From contig JACIXD010000008.1 of assembly GCA_014360645.1 (NCBI GenBank), forward strand, positions 108,710-172,709: a stretch of DNA of 64,000 nt. The letters run 5' to 3'. Made by a program: the position numbers and the translations under genes. This document shows positions 45,245 through 53,560 of the stretch, piece by piece (the stretch's first letter is position 1; each line of letters starts with the position of its first letter). The stretch is from Actinomycetota bacterium (GTDB lineage Bacteria > Actinomycetota > Geothermincolia > Geothermincolales > RBG-13-55-18). The notes beneath the pieces are model-generated. The model saw only the letters and a list, made by a program, of their open reading frames with translations. It was not told where the DNA came from and made no database searches.

Positions 45245-45643
45245 ATGAACGACCGCGAAAGGCTGGAGGGAAACCTCATGCGCCGGATGAACATCGGCGA
45301 CATCCCCAAGCGCACGGCGGCCAAGTACCACGACCGGGTCGTCCTGGTGTACGGGGAACGCCGCATCACCTTCAGGGAGCTGAACGAGAACTGCTGCCGC
45401 ATGGCCCACGTCTTCCAGGTTCTGGGTATCAAAAGAGGTGACCGCATCACTTTCATGACCCACTACTGCCTGCAGTACATCTATTCCTGGATGGGCGCCT
45501 GCAAGATCGGGGCGGCGATCAACCCCCTCAACTTCATGCTCATGCCCCTGGAGATAGAGCACATCGTGAACGACGCCGAGTCGCGGCTCTTCTTCGCGGA
45601 GGACGTCCTGGCGGCCACCGTGCTGGAGGCGCCCCCAGGCTGA
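45245..45643 (+). CDS. Acyl-CoA synthetase, N-terminal part, ended by a frameshift
   Basis: Residues 1-132 of an AMP-dependent acyl-CoA synthetase (ANL superfamily): YGERRITFRELNENCCRMAHVFQVLGIKRGD and YSWMGACKIGAAINPLNFMLMPLEIEHIVNDAESRLFFAED in pieces are the standard N-terminal blocks. ATG 45245 follows AAGGAGGGAAACG. The frame runs into TGA just after a C5 run (45632-45636); restoring one C keeps the frame open into the next part. It is half a gene as read. Confidence 0.85.
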   Translation: MNDRERLEGNLMRRMNIGDIPKRTAAKYHDRVVLVYGERRITFRELNENCCRMAHVFQVLGIKRGDRITFMTHYCLQYIYSWMGACKIGAAINPLNFMLMPLEIEHIVNDAESRLFFAEDVLAATVLEAPPG

Positions 45644-45648
45644 AGAGC

Positions 45649-46830
45649 GTGGAGAGGTTCGGCATCATCCCCATGATCGCCCCGGATACCCCGCTGCCGG
45701 AGGGATGGCTGGACCTGGACGCGCTCTTCGTCTCCGAGCCCGACGGCTCCGAGCCCATGGTGGAGACCGACGACGACATGTGCTCGCGCCCCTACACCAG
45801 CGGCACCGAGGCCCTGCCCAAGGGGGTCATGAACACCCACAAGAGCTTCTTCACCACCCTCCTCTCGGGGACGGGCGACCTCAACATCGCCGAGGACGAC
45901 GCCGCCCTGCTCTCCATCCCCCTCTACCACATCGCCGGCAAGTACCTGCTGCTGGAGTTCATCAACCTGGGCTGCAAGCTGGTGCTGGAGTACGCGCCCA
46001 ACCCCATCGAGATTCTCGAGCTCACCCAGAGCGAGAAGGTCACCTACTGGGTCTACCCCCCGACCCTCTACCAGATAATGCCATCCATGCCCGGCTTCGA
46101 TGCCTACGACCTCTCCTCCCTGAGGAAGTGCGTCTCCTTCGGCGCGGTCATGCCCGTGCCCATCCTGGAACAGTGGAAGAAGCTGCTGCCGGGATCGGAG
46201 TGGCGGAACTACTACGGCCAGACCGAGTCCGGCCCCCTGGGGTCGACCCTGCAGCCCGAGGACTTCGAGCGCAAGATCGACACCATCGGCACCCCCCACA
46301 CCGGGGTGGAGATCAAGATCTTCGACGACGAGGACAACGAGGTGCCGGTGGGCGAGATGGGCGAGATCGTCATGCGCGGCCCCTCGGTGATGAAGGGCTA
46401 CTACAACCTGGAGGAGAAGACCGCCGAGACCCTGCGGGTCGGATGGCTGCACACCGGCGATCTGGGCAAGTTCGACGAGGGGGGCTTCCTCTACTTCCTG
46501 GACCGCAAGAAGGACATGATCAAGTCGGGCGGGGAGAACGCGGCCTCCAAGGAGGTGGAGGACGCGATCATCGGGCACGAGAAGGTCATGCAGGTGGCCG
46601 TGGTCGGCCTGCCCGACGACTACTGGATCGAGATGGTCGCGGCAGCAGTGGTGCCCTACCCCGGCGTGGAGGTCACCGAGGAGGAGATCATCGCCTACGC
46701 CAAGCAGTACCTGGCCGGGTACAAGGTGCCCAAGAAGGTTTTCGTCATGTCCATGGAGGAGATGCCGGTGCTCCCCAGCGGGAAGATCCTCAAGCGCGAG
46801 CTGCGCGACCGCCTCTCCAAGCAGCAGTAG
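45649..46830 (+). CDS. Acyl-CoA synthetase, main part, frameshifted relative to the start
   Basis: The remaining ~393 residues. The AMP-binding P-loop reads PYTSGTEALPKGVMNTH (usual YTSGTTGxPKGV), NYYGQTESGP is the A5 motif, GWLHTGDLGKFDEGGFLYFLDRKKDM the hinge, and LPSGKILKRELRD carries the catalytic lysine, so the active site is intact. Joined to the preceding part the protein would be ~528 residues, normal for fatty- or aromatic-acid CoA ligases. Whether the break is a real inactivation, programmed, or a base error in a homopolymer cannot be told from this sequence. Confidence 0.9.
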   Translation: MERFGIIPMIAPDTPLPEGWLDLDALFVSEPDGSEPMVETDDDMCSRPYTSGTEALPKGVMNTHKSFFTTLLSGTGDLNIAEDDAALLSIPLYHIAGKYLLLEFINLGCKLVLEYAPNPIEILELTQSEKVTYWVYPPTLYQIMPSMPGFDAYDLSSLRKCVSFGAVMPVPILEQWKKLLPGSEWRNYYGQTESGPLGSTLQPEDFERKIDTIGTPHTGVEIKIFDDEDNEVPVGEMGEIVMRGPSVMKGYYNLEEKTAETLRVGWLHTGDLGKFDEGGFLYFLDRKKDMIKSGGENAASKEVEDAIIGHEKVMQVAVVGLPDDYWIEMVAAAVVPYPGVEVTEEEIIAYAKQYLAGYKVPKKVFVMSMEEMPVLPSGKILKRELRDRLSKQQ

Positions 46831-46835
46831 CGGTA

Positions 46836-46844
46836 TGCTATAAT
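46836..46844 (+). promoter_or_regulatory. Extended -10 promoter of tRNA-Gly
   Basis: TGCTATAAT (TGn plus consensus TATAAT) ends 17 bp before the mature tRNA-Gly. Confidence 0.6.
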
Positions 46845-46861
46845 CTTGTCCGGAAAAACGG

Positions 46862-46937
46862 GCGGGTCTAGCTCAGTCGGTAGAGCGCAAGCTTCCCAAG
46901 CTTGAGGCCGCGGGTTCGATCCCCGTGACCCGCTCCA
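46862..46937 (+). tRNA. tRNA-Gly (anticodon CCC)
   Basis: Cloverleaf: acceptor GCGGGTC/GACCCGC, D arm AGCTCAGTCGGTAGAGC, anticodon stem CAAGC/GCTTG around TTCCCAA (anticodon CCC), T arm GCGGGTTCGATCCCCGT, discriminator T and encoded CCA. Confidence 0.95.
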
Positions 46938-46946
46938 TGAGGACAG

Positions 46947-46974
46947 GCCGGAGGCGATGACCTCCGGCTTCTTT
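46947..46974 (+). terminator. Rho-independent terminator after tRNA-Gly
   Basis: An 8 bp stem GCCGGAGG/CCTCCGGC with a 6-base loop is followed by TTCTTT, 10 bp after the tRNA. Confidence 0.85.
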
Positions 46975-46979
46975 AATAT

Positions 46980-47160
46980 GGGGTCGTATCTTCGATCTTC
47001 GATGCGGGCAACTTAAGGGGTCTTATTTGCGATTCCGGCAATTCATCATCGCTCTACCCTGGTCTGTCAAAGCCAAGCCCAATTAAGACCTCTTCAATAG
47101 AATCCAGATTCCGGGCATGACCCCTTGGATTTACGCGTCGAAGATCGAAGATACGACCCC
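46980..47160. mobile_element. 181 bp REP/MITE-like element with 23 bp perfect terminal inverted repeats
   Basis: Bases 46980-47002 (GGGGTCGTATCTTCGATC...) are the exact reverse complement of 47138-47160. A second, inner inverted pair (TTAAGGGGTC / GACCCCTT) lies inside. No transposase frame, no obvious target-site duplication. Related GGGGTC heads occur near 39928, 48549, 52124, 52160, 53561 and 53678, suggesting a dispersed family such as those moved by REP-associated tyrosine transposases. Confidence 0.75.
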
Positions 47161-47182
47161 AGGTCCTGGTAGAATTGACGGT

Positions 47183-48547
47183 ATGGTAAAGAGCACACGC
47201 GTGAGACCATGGGCGGCGGTTTTCCATGCTGTCCTGGCGGGAGCCGTGATCCTGGCGCTGGCGCCGCCGGCAGGCCTTCTCGTCTCCGGGTCCGGCTTCG
47301 TGGCGGCGGCCGCCCCCGCCACCTGGGCCCACGACTCCCTGGGTGCCACCTCCCCCTCCCGCGTCTGGTACCTGGCGGAGGGGGCCACGGCGGGGGGCTT
47401 CGAGACCTGGCTGCTGGTGCAGAACCCCGGCGATGCCCCGGCGGAGATAGACGTGAAGCTGCACACCGAGGACGGGGAGAGGCAGGGGCCCGCGGACACC
47501 ATCCCTCCCCGCACCCGCCGCTCCTACGACCTGGGGAGGTACGTCGACACCTACGACGTCTCCGCCCTGGTCACCTCCTCCTCCGGGGTGGTGTGCGAGC
47601 GCGCCGTGTACGGGGGCAACCGCACCTGGGCCCACGACTCCCTGGGGGCCACCTCTCCCTCCCGCGTCTGGTACCTGGCGGAGGGGGCCACGGCGGGGGG
47701 CTTCGAGACCTGGCTGCTGGTGCAGAACCCCGGCGATGCCCCGGCGGAGATAGACGTGAAGCTGCACACCGAGGACGGGGAGAGGCAGGGGCCCGCGGAC
47801 ACCATCCCTCCCCGCACCCGCCGCTCCTACGACCTGGGGAGGTACGTCGACACCTACGACGTCTCCGCCCTGGTCACCTCCTCCTCGGGGGTGGTGTGCG
47901 AGCGCGCCGTGTACGGGCGCCCCGTGGTCTGCCTGGACCCCGGGCACGCCGCCACCCCCTCGGAGATAGACCCCGAGACCGGCATCAACACCCAGGACTG
48001 GATAAACGAGCCGGAGATCGGCATCGTCTTCGACATCGCGGTGCGGGCCCGGGACATCCTGGAGGCGCGCGGCGTGAGGGTGGTGATGACCAAGGCTTCC
48101 GCCTACGACCCCGTGAACCTCAGGCAGAGGGCGGTCATCGCCAACCAGGCCCGCGCGCGCATGATCGTGCACATCCACTGCGACCCCGGGCTGCCGTCGC
48201 CGACCACCTTCTACCCCGGCCCTCCCCCCTACGACTGGAAGGCCAACACCGACACCGGCAGGACCGCCCGCATCGATCCGGCGGTGCAGGCGGCGAGCGA
48301 GGCGGCGGCGAAGAGGTTCCACGCCGGCATGATCGCTTACCTGCGGAACGCGGCGGGGACGGGGGACGGCGGCACGGTGATCGAGAACCGCGGCACCACC
48401 GGCACCGGCAACTACGGCCCCATCTTCAGCTACGACATCTGGAGCGAGGTCCCCACCTTCACCCTGGAGAACAACCTGGCCTTCGCCGACGCCCACCGCC
48501 AAGAGATCGCCGAGGCCATCGCCGCCGGCATCCTCTCCTCCCTCTGA
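47183..48547 (+). CDS. Exported N-acetylmuramoyl-L-alanine amidase with two WYLAEG modules
   Basis: About 454 residues. Signal peptide (VRPWAAVFHAVLAGAVILALAPPAGLLVSG), then two near-identical ~101-residue modules (VWYLAEGATAGGFETWLLVQNPG ... VVCERAVYG), then from ~residue 247 an Amidase_3 zinc hydrolase: VVCLDPGHAATP (His), NEPEIGIVFDIA (Glu), MIVHIHCDPG (His) and catalytic Glu in FTLENNLAF. It cleaves the amide bond between muramic acid and the stem peptide. ATG 47183 lacks a Shine-Dalgarno; TGGTAGAAT (47167-47175) ends 7 bases before it, suggesting a leaderless message. Confidence 0.88.
   Translation: MVKSTRVRPWAAVFHAVLAGAVILALAPPAGLLVSGSGFVAAAAPATWAHDSLGATSPSRVWYLAEGATAGGFETWLLVQNPGDAPAEIDVKLHTEDGERQGPADTIPPRTRRSYDLGRYVDTYDVSALVTSSSGVVCERAVYGGNRTWAHDSLGATSPSRVWYLAEGATAGGFETWLLVQNPGDAPAEIDVKLHTEDGERQGPADTIPPRTRRSYDLGRYVDTYDVSALVTSSSGVVCERAVYGRPVVCLDPGHAATPSEIDPETGINTQDWINEPEIGIVFDIAVRARDILEARGVRVVMTKASAYDPVNLRQRAVIANQARARMIVHIHCDPGLPSPTTFYPGPPPYDWKANTDTGRTARIDPAVQAASEAAAKRFHAGMIAYLRNAAGTGDGGTVIENRGTTGTGNYGPIFSYDIWSEVPTFTLENNLAFADAHRQEIAEAIAAGILSSL
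47321..47917 (+). repeat. 303 bp tandem duplication inside the amidase gene
   Basis: 47321-47614 and 47624-47917 agree at all but about three bases at a 303 bp (101 codon) period, each encoding one WYLAEG module. Recent duplication or conversion. Confidence 0.95.
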
Positions 48548-48548
48548 C

Positions 48549-48575
48549 GGGGTCAGGTCTTGAATCTCGAATTCT
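48549..48575 (+). repeat. REP-like GGGGTC head
   Basis: GGGGTCAGGTCTTGAATCTC after the amidase stop resembles the ends of the 181 bp element and the GGGGTCAGGTCTTGAAT-type repeats seen beside REP-associated transposases in other bacteria. Single copy, no partner nearby. Confidence 0.5.
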
Positions 48576-48700
48576 TGGCCGTAATTTACCATAGGTTTCG
48601 GGGCGGGAAGGCCGCCGCCGCGCTCGGCCGGTAACCCCTCGGCCGCGCGGGTATATTTACTTTGTGCCCTGATGAAACGAAAGTGGAAGAGGAGGCGGGG

Positions 48701-50074
48701 ATGTTCCTGGAAACGGTCATATCGCCCGGGCTGGCCCACCTGTCCTACATCCTGGGGGACGGCGGCAAGGCGGCGGTCATCGACCCCCGCAGGGACTGCG
48801 ACGCGTACCTGCGTATCGCCGCCCGCGAGGGGTGCCGCATCACCCACATCTTCGAGACCCACCGCAACGAGGACTACGTGGTAGGGTCCACCGCCCTGGC
48901 CGCAGCCTGCGGGGCGGAGGTCTTCCACGGCGCCCAGACCGCCTTCGGCTACGGCAGCGGCGTCTCCGGGGGCGAGGCCTTCGAGCTCGGGAGCCTGCTT
49001 CTCTCCGTGCTGCACACCCCGGGCCACACCGGCGAGAGCATCTCCCTGGTCCTGTACGACACCGCCTTCAGCCGCCAGGAGCCGGTTGGCGTGTTCACCG
49101 GGGACACCCTCTTCGTGGGCGACGTGGGCAGGACGGATTTCTTCCCCGGGCGCGAGGAGGAGATGGCCGGGCTGCTCCACGAGAGCATCTTCGCTAAACT
49201 CCTGCCCCTGGGCGACGGGGTGATCCTCTACCCCGGGCACGGCCAGGGCTCCATCTGCGGCGGCAACCTGGCGGCGCGGGAGTTCTCGACCCTGGGGTAC
49301 GAGAGAAGGCACAGCCCCGCCCTGCGCCTCGAGGAGAGGGACGATTTCATCGCCCGTCTGACACGGAGGCGCCTCTTCATGCCCGCCTACTTCGAGCGGG
49401 TGCACGCCCTCAACCAGGAGGGACCGCCACCCCTGGGAGCTCTGCCGTCGCCCCTTGCCCTCGATCCCGCCGCCTTCCAGGATATGGCATCAAGCGGCTA
49501 CGTCCTCGAAGTCAGGAGCAAGGAGGCCTACGCCGGCGCTCACCTGCCCGGGAGCCTGGCCATACCCCTGGACAAGGTCTCTTCCTACGCCGGGTGGTAC
49601 CTCGAACACGGCAAGCCCGTCTGCTTGGTGGTGGACTCACCGGATGACGTGGAGACGGCGGTGAGGCACCTGGTCCGCCTGGGCCTCGACGACGTGCCGG
49701 CCTTCCTCGCCGGGGGCATGCTCAAGTGGGAGGTGAGCGGGCGGCCCTACGGGAGGATGGCCGCGGTGCACGCCGCGGAACTGGTGGCGATGCTGGACGC
49801 GGAGGAGGACTTCTTCCTCCTGGACGTGCGCGCGGCGGAGGAGTACGCGGGCGCGCACCTGCCCACGGCGGTCAATATCCACCTGGGCGAGCTGCCGCGC
49901 CGCCTGGGCGAGGTGCCCCGGGACCGCAGGGTGGTCACCTTCTGCGGCAGCGGGGAGCGCGCCACCATCGCCGCCTCCGTCCTGCGCATGCACGGATACG
50001 AGGATGCCGGCGCCTGCTTCGGGTCCATGGCCGCCTGCAGCGCCCTCGGCTGCCCCCTGGTGCTGGAGGAATGA
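48701..50074 (+). CDS. Persulfide-dioxygenase-like MBL-fold protein with two rhodanese domains
   Basis: About 457 residues from ATG 48701 (GAGGAGGCGGGG upstream). Residues 1-~235 are a metallo-beta-lactamase domain (LGDGGKAAVIDPRRDCDAYL, LHTPGHTGESISLVL, FTGDTLFVGDVGRTDF, LYPGHGQGS). The usual THxHxDH is THIFETHRNEDYV: only part of the metal site is kept. Two rhodanese domains follow: the first (~270-350) has no Cys in its active loop (CLVVDSPDDV instead), the second (~370-450) has Cys in TFCGSGERAT. Sulfur handling (persulfide or thiosulfate) is likely. Confidence 0.85.
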   Translation: MFLETVISPGLAHLSYILGDGGKAAVIDPRRDCDAYLRIAAREGCRITHIFETHRNEDYVVGSTALAAACGAEVFHGAQTAFGYGSGVSGGEAFELGSLLLSVLHTPGHTGESISLVLYDTAFSRQEPVGVFTGDTLFVGDVGRTDFFPGREEEMAGLLHESIFAKLLPLGDGVILYPGHGQGSICGGNLAAREFSTLGYERRHSPALRLEERDDFIARLTRRRLFMPAYFERVHALNQEGPPPLGALPSPLALDPAAFQDMASSGYVLEVRSKEAYAGAHLPGSLAIPLDKVSSYAGWYLEHGKPVCLVVDSPDDVETAVRHLVRLGLDDVPAFLAGGMLKWEVSGRPYGRMAAVHAAELVAMLDAEEDFFLLDVRAAEEYAGAHLPTAVNIHLGELPRRLGEVPRDRRVVTFCGSGERATIAASVLRMHGYEDAGACFGSMAACSALGCPLVLEE

Positions 50075-50095
50075 TCCCCCATCGCGGCGGGAGCC

Positions 50096-50531
50096 TCATC
50101 CCGCGCGGGACAGGATCCCCTCCGCTTCCGCGACCATGCCCTCGACCAGCTCCCGGCAGCTCTTGACCTCCTTGATGAGGCCGATGGGCTGCCCCACCGC
50201 CAGGGGGGCGGTCGAGTGGCGCGCCCGATATCTCCAGGGCGGCCACGCGCTCCTCGCAGCACACCCGGAAGTAGTCCTGGTGCAGCTCCCTGGTGATGCG
50301 CACCGAGGGCATGAGGGAGATGTTGACGCAGAAGGGATTTCCGGTGAGGATCCTGGTCTCGGCGATCGCCTCCCGCAGTTCCTCCGCCGATCCGTAGTTG
50401 CCGGCGGTGAGGTTCCCCAGCGCGCCGGCGTTGTAGATGGCCGCGCAGAGTCCCGGCTTGGCCAGCCACATCATGCCGCCGCACATGATGGGATGCTCGA
50501 TCCCGAACTGCTCAGTCATCCTGGTCTTCAT
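50096..50531 (-). pseudogene. Decayed nitronate monooxygenase (2-nitropropane dioxygenase family)
   Basis: On the minus strand ATG 50531 opens the family N-terminus (MTEQFGIEHPIMCGGMMWLAKPGLCAAIYNAGALGNLTAGNYGS in pieces; ILTGNPFCVNISLMPS) to ALEISGAPLDRP at about residue 107. A different frame then gives the family C-terminus (VGQPIGLIKEVKSCRELVEGMVAEAEGIL) to a stop at 50096-50098. A normal enzyme has ~320-350 residues, so roughly 190 internal residues are gone and the frame is shifted at the junction. Not expected to be functional. Confidence 0.85.
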
Positions 50532-50613
50532 CGCGCACCCCCCTTATCGCCGCATGCCGCGGTCCTTATGTATTATGGAGGAGGCTGGAAGGAAAAGGAG
50601 AGGAGCGGAACGC

Positions 50614-51000
50614 ATGGGCATCATCGTCGATTTCGGGGACGACCTCGACCACATGCTCGACGAGCTGGAGGAGACCTACGACGGCAGGATCCTCTCCCCC
50701 CAGGGCAAGATAATCAGGGTCATGCCCGTGGTGGTCAGGAAGGAGGAGGAGAGCGGCCTTTGGATGTTCCACGGGCACGTCTACGTCACCACCATCTTCG
50801 ACCAGGAGATCTACCAGGCGCTGCTGCAGACGGTGCCCATCATCGGTCTCCACGACCTGGAGGAGAGGCAGCGCGAGGCCCGGGCTGAACTGGACAAGCT
50901 CACGGCCAAGGTGGAGGAAAAGATACGCGAGAGGGGCTTCATCATCCGCCGCGGCCGCTACCAGTTCAGTCCCGAGGAGAACCACCCCGCGCAACCGTAA
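50614..51000 (+). CDS. Hypothetical protein
   Basis: A 128-residue protein, MGIIVDFGDDLDHMLDELEETYDGRIL onward, with AAGGAGAGGAG upstream of ATG 50614. The middle is strand-rich (IIRVMPVVVRKEEESGLWMFHGHVYVTTIF) and residues ~85-112 are a charged helix (LEERQREARAELDKLTAKVEEKI) that could form a coiled coil. No family recognised. It is divergent from the decayed nitronate monooxygenase. Confidence 0.6.
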   Translation: MGIIVDFGDDLDHMLDELEETYDGRILSPQGKIIRVMPVVVRKEEESGLWMFHGHVYVTTIFDQEIYQALLQTVPIIGLHDLEERQREARAELDKLTAKVEEKIRERGFIIRRGRYQFSPEENHPAQP

Positions 51001-51008
51001 GGCCGACG

Positions 51009-51087
51009 GCTCCTGCCGGCATCTGGTTCCGGCCTTGGGTTCCTGCCTCTGGTTCCGGCATCTGGTTCCGGCATCTGGTTCCGGCAT
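51009..51087. repeat. 13 bp tandem microrepeat
   Basis: CTGGTTCCGGCAT occurs three times in a row at 51049-51087 with degenerate copies before it. Likely slippage in a 3' gap between convergent genes; no coding role. Confidence 0.85.
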
Positions 51088-51177
51088 CGGGAGAGGTGGC
51101 CCGAGACGCCGGCCCGGGAACGCCGATACGCCTGAGGCCGCGTCTCTGAACCCGTTCCCGGGGCGTTTCCCGCCGGC

Positions 51178-52029
51178 TCAACGCTGGATGCCGAACATGC
51201 GATGCACGATGCCCTTCCTAAGGGCGAAGCGCATCACGGCGTGGTAGAGCTGTGGGGATATGCGGCGCAGCAGGATCAGGGGGCCATGGTGTATCCAGGG
51301 GACCACGATGACCGCCCGGTCCCGCTCCAGCCCCCGCAGCGCCGCCTCGGCCACCACCTCGGGGGGCACGCCCCGGGTGCGGTAATACTTCTCGATCTCG
51401 GGCTTGGCGCTCCGCCCCGTGCGGTCGTAGAGGTAGACCCTGCCGTCGCGGATGATGTTGGTGTCGATGTCGCCGGGACATAGCAGGCTGACCCTGATGT
51501 TGTGCACGCTCAGCTCGATGCGCAGGGTCTCCCCCATCCCCACCACCGCGAACTTGCTGGCGTTGTAGGCGGTCATGCCCGGCATGGCCACCAGGCCTGC
51601 ATCGCTCGCGGTGAGCAGGATGGAGCCGCCGCCGCCCTCTATCATCCGGGGGACGAAGTAGTGCATCATGTAGACCGCGCCCCAGAGGTTGATGCCCAGC
51701 ACCCATTCCCAGTCCTCGAGGGGCATCTCGGTGTACCAGCCACCCTGTCCCACCCCGGCGTTGCTGCATAGGATGTCCACATGACCCCATTCCGAGAAGA
51801 ACGCGTCGGCGAGCGCCTCCACCTCCTCGCGCCTGGAATGGTCCACGCGGTAGCCGCCCGCCTCCGCGCCCTTCGCCGCGAGCTCGGAGAGGACGGCGTC
51901 GATACGCTCCTGCACGATGTCGGTGATCACCACCCGGCAGCCGGCGTCGGCCAGCGCCAGGGCCAGCGCCCTGCCGATGCCGGAGCCCGCCCCGGTGACC
52001 ACGGCGGTCTTTCCCCGGAAGAAATCCAT
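51178..52029 (-). CDS. Short-chain dehydrogenase/reductase
   Basis: About 283 residues from ATG 52029 (GGAGGT seven bases upstream). NAD(P) motif TGAGSGIGR near the N-terminus, CSNAGVG, Ser in LLTASDAGL, and catalytic YNASK are all present, with LCPGDIDTNI after. A classical SDR acting on an alcohol or ketone; the C-terminal ~50 residues (IVVPWIHHGPLILLRRISPQLYHAVMRFALRKG) are hydrophobic and basic, suggesting membrane association as in lipid-acting SDRs. Substrate unknown. Confidence 0.9.
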   Translation of the reverse strand: MDFFRGKTAVVTGAGSGIGRALALALADAGCRVVITDIVQERIDAVLSELAAKGAEAGGYRVDHSRREEVEALADAFFSEWGHVDILCSNAGVGQGGWYTEMPLEDWEWVLGINLWGAVYMMHYFVPRMIEGGGGSILLTASDAGLVAMPGMTAYNASKFAVVGMGETLRIELSVHNIRVSLLCPGDIDTNIIRDGRVYLYDRTGRSAKPEIEKYYRTRGVPPEVVAEAALRGLERDRAVIVVPWIHHGPLILLRRISPQLYHAVMRFALRKGIVHRMFGIQR

Positions 52030-52123
52030 GGCATGCACCTCCACGCTGAGCTCGCTCGGCTCGTACCTCGCTCCGCGTCAATTATGCTCCCGCCGCGGAC
52101 GCGCTGTCATGCCTGTCCACCGC

Positions 52124-52186
52124 GGGGTCACATCTTCCCTCTTCGGTCCCTGCAGCTGCGGGGCCGCATCTTCCATCTTCGATCCC
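52124..52186. repeat. Two REP-like heads in direct orientation
   Basis: GGGGTCACATCTTCCCTCTTCG at 52124 (first 22 bases partly shown) and GGGGCCGCATCTTCCATCTTCG-type at 52160 are 36 bp apart and match the ends of the 181 bp element. The surrounding gap 52030-52307 holds no gene. Confidence 0.6.
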
Positions 52187-52307
52187 GGTAACTCATGCGC
52201 GACCAGGGGCACATGGAGATGGCCGCTCCGAAGTTTCAACCCGCTCCTTTTGGGCATATATCCATGAGGGCAAGGAGAGCAGGCCAGCGGCGAGGGAGGG
52301 AGGAGAC

Positions 52308-53492
52308 ATGGGTTCCGGCAGATGGAAGTGGATACTGGCGGAGAACCTGGCGGTAGCGGCGGCGGCGCGGGCCCTGGGCAGGCGCGGCCTCACCTACCAG
52401 ATCATACCCGTGGGCATGTACGGCAGCCGGCCGGTGGAGGAGCTCAACCGGGGGCTGGAGCCCAGGGACGACGCCCTCCACCCCTACAAGGGCCGCTTCT
52501 ACTGGGAGTGGTGGTACTTCGACGCCCAGTTCGACGACGGGCACCGCTGCGTGCTGGAGCTGCAGTGGCCCAACCTCACCAACATGCTGGCGAAGGAATG
52601 CACCATGCTCTTCAACGTCTACACCCCCGACGGCCGGCAGTACAACAACATCGTGCCCTTCCCGGCCGATATGTGGAGGGCGTCGGAGGAGACCTGCGAC
52701 GTGGCCATCGGGGACAACACCATCTCCGGCTACTACCCCGAGTACCGCGTGAGGTTCAGGCACGACAACCTGGCCTGCGACCTGCGCTTCGAGAACCTGC
52801 TCCCCGGCTGGACCCGCGGCACCGGCGAGATCATGTTCGGCATGCCGGAAAAAGAGCAGGTGTTCGGGTGGGTGGTGGCGCAGCCGCGGGCGCGCGTCTC
52901 CGGCACCCTCTCCGTCGACGGGGTGGAGCACCGGGTGACCGGCCTGGGCTACCACGACCACAACTGGGGGAACGGCATGGTCCCGCGCTACCTCTCGCAC
53001 TGGGTCTGGGGGCGCCTAACCACCGACCGCCTGACCATGATCTTCGCCGACGTGGTCACCTCGCGCCGCTGCGGGGATATCCATATCCCCATCGTCTTTT
53101 TGGCCCTAGACGACCGCATCGTGCTGGAGTCCTTGCGGGCCGAATACCGGGTGGGGGAGTACGTCCCCGACAGCATCGGCTTCCAGGTGTATCCCTCCAG
53201 CGTTGAGCTGAGCTTCGAGGAGCGCGACGTGGCGGGCGAGTTCGCGTTCAAGGTCACCCGCGAGCTGGAGATGGTCAACACCCTGGCCGAGAGGCTGCCC
53301 GTGCCCCTGGTCAAGGCCATCGGCAAGACCCTGGCCGGCCCCGCCTACTACCGCTTCCTCTCCGACTACCGCGGCTGGGTGCGGGTGGGGGAGGAGAGGC
53401 TCGAGCTGGAGGGCGAGACCCACTGGGAATACATGATCATCGCCCTGCGCCGCGGGCAGATCCCCGGCCCCGGCCGCCGCATGCCCATCTAG
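52308..53492 (+). CDS. AttH/CrtC-like lipocalin-type protein
   Basis: A 394-residue protein with GGGAGGGAGGAG upstream. WEWWYFDAQFDDGHR near residue 65 and LGYHDHNWGNGMVPRYLSHWVWGRL near 215 are the marks of the AttH and hydroxyneurosporene-synthase (CrtC) fold, two lipocalin-like barrels that bind hydrophobic compounds. CrtC hydrates carotenoids; many relatives are uncharacterised or act as cyclases. No carotenoid genes lie nearby, so the substrate is open; the SDR next to it suggests a lipid-like molecule. Confidence 0.75.
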   Translation: MGSGRWKWILAENLAVAAAARALGRRGLTYQIIPVGMYGSRPVEELNRGLEPRDDALHPYKGRFYWEWWYFDAQFDDGHRCVLELQWPNLTNMLAKECTMLFNVYTPDGRQYNNIVPFPADMWRASEETCDVAIGDNTISGYYPEYRVRFRHDNLACDLRFENLLPGWTRGTGEIMFGMPEKEQVFGWVVAQPRARVSGTLSVDGVEHRVTGLGYHDHNWGNGMVPRYLSHWVWGRLTTDRLTMIFADVVTSRRCGDIHIPIVFLALDDRIVLESLRAEYRVGEYVPDSIGFQVYPSSVELSFEERDVAGEFAFKVTRELEMVNTLAERLPVPLVKAIGKTLAGPAYYRFLSDYRGWVRVGEERLELEGETHWEYMIIALRRGQIPGPGRRMPI

Positions 53493-53560
53493 GGGCCGCT
53501 CGGGATGAGCGGAAGCAGATCCGGGCTCGGCGCGCCTGCCGTGTCTGCGCTAAGTCACCG

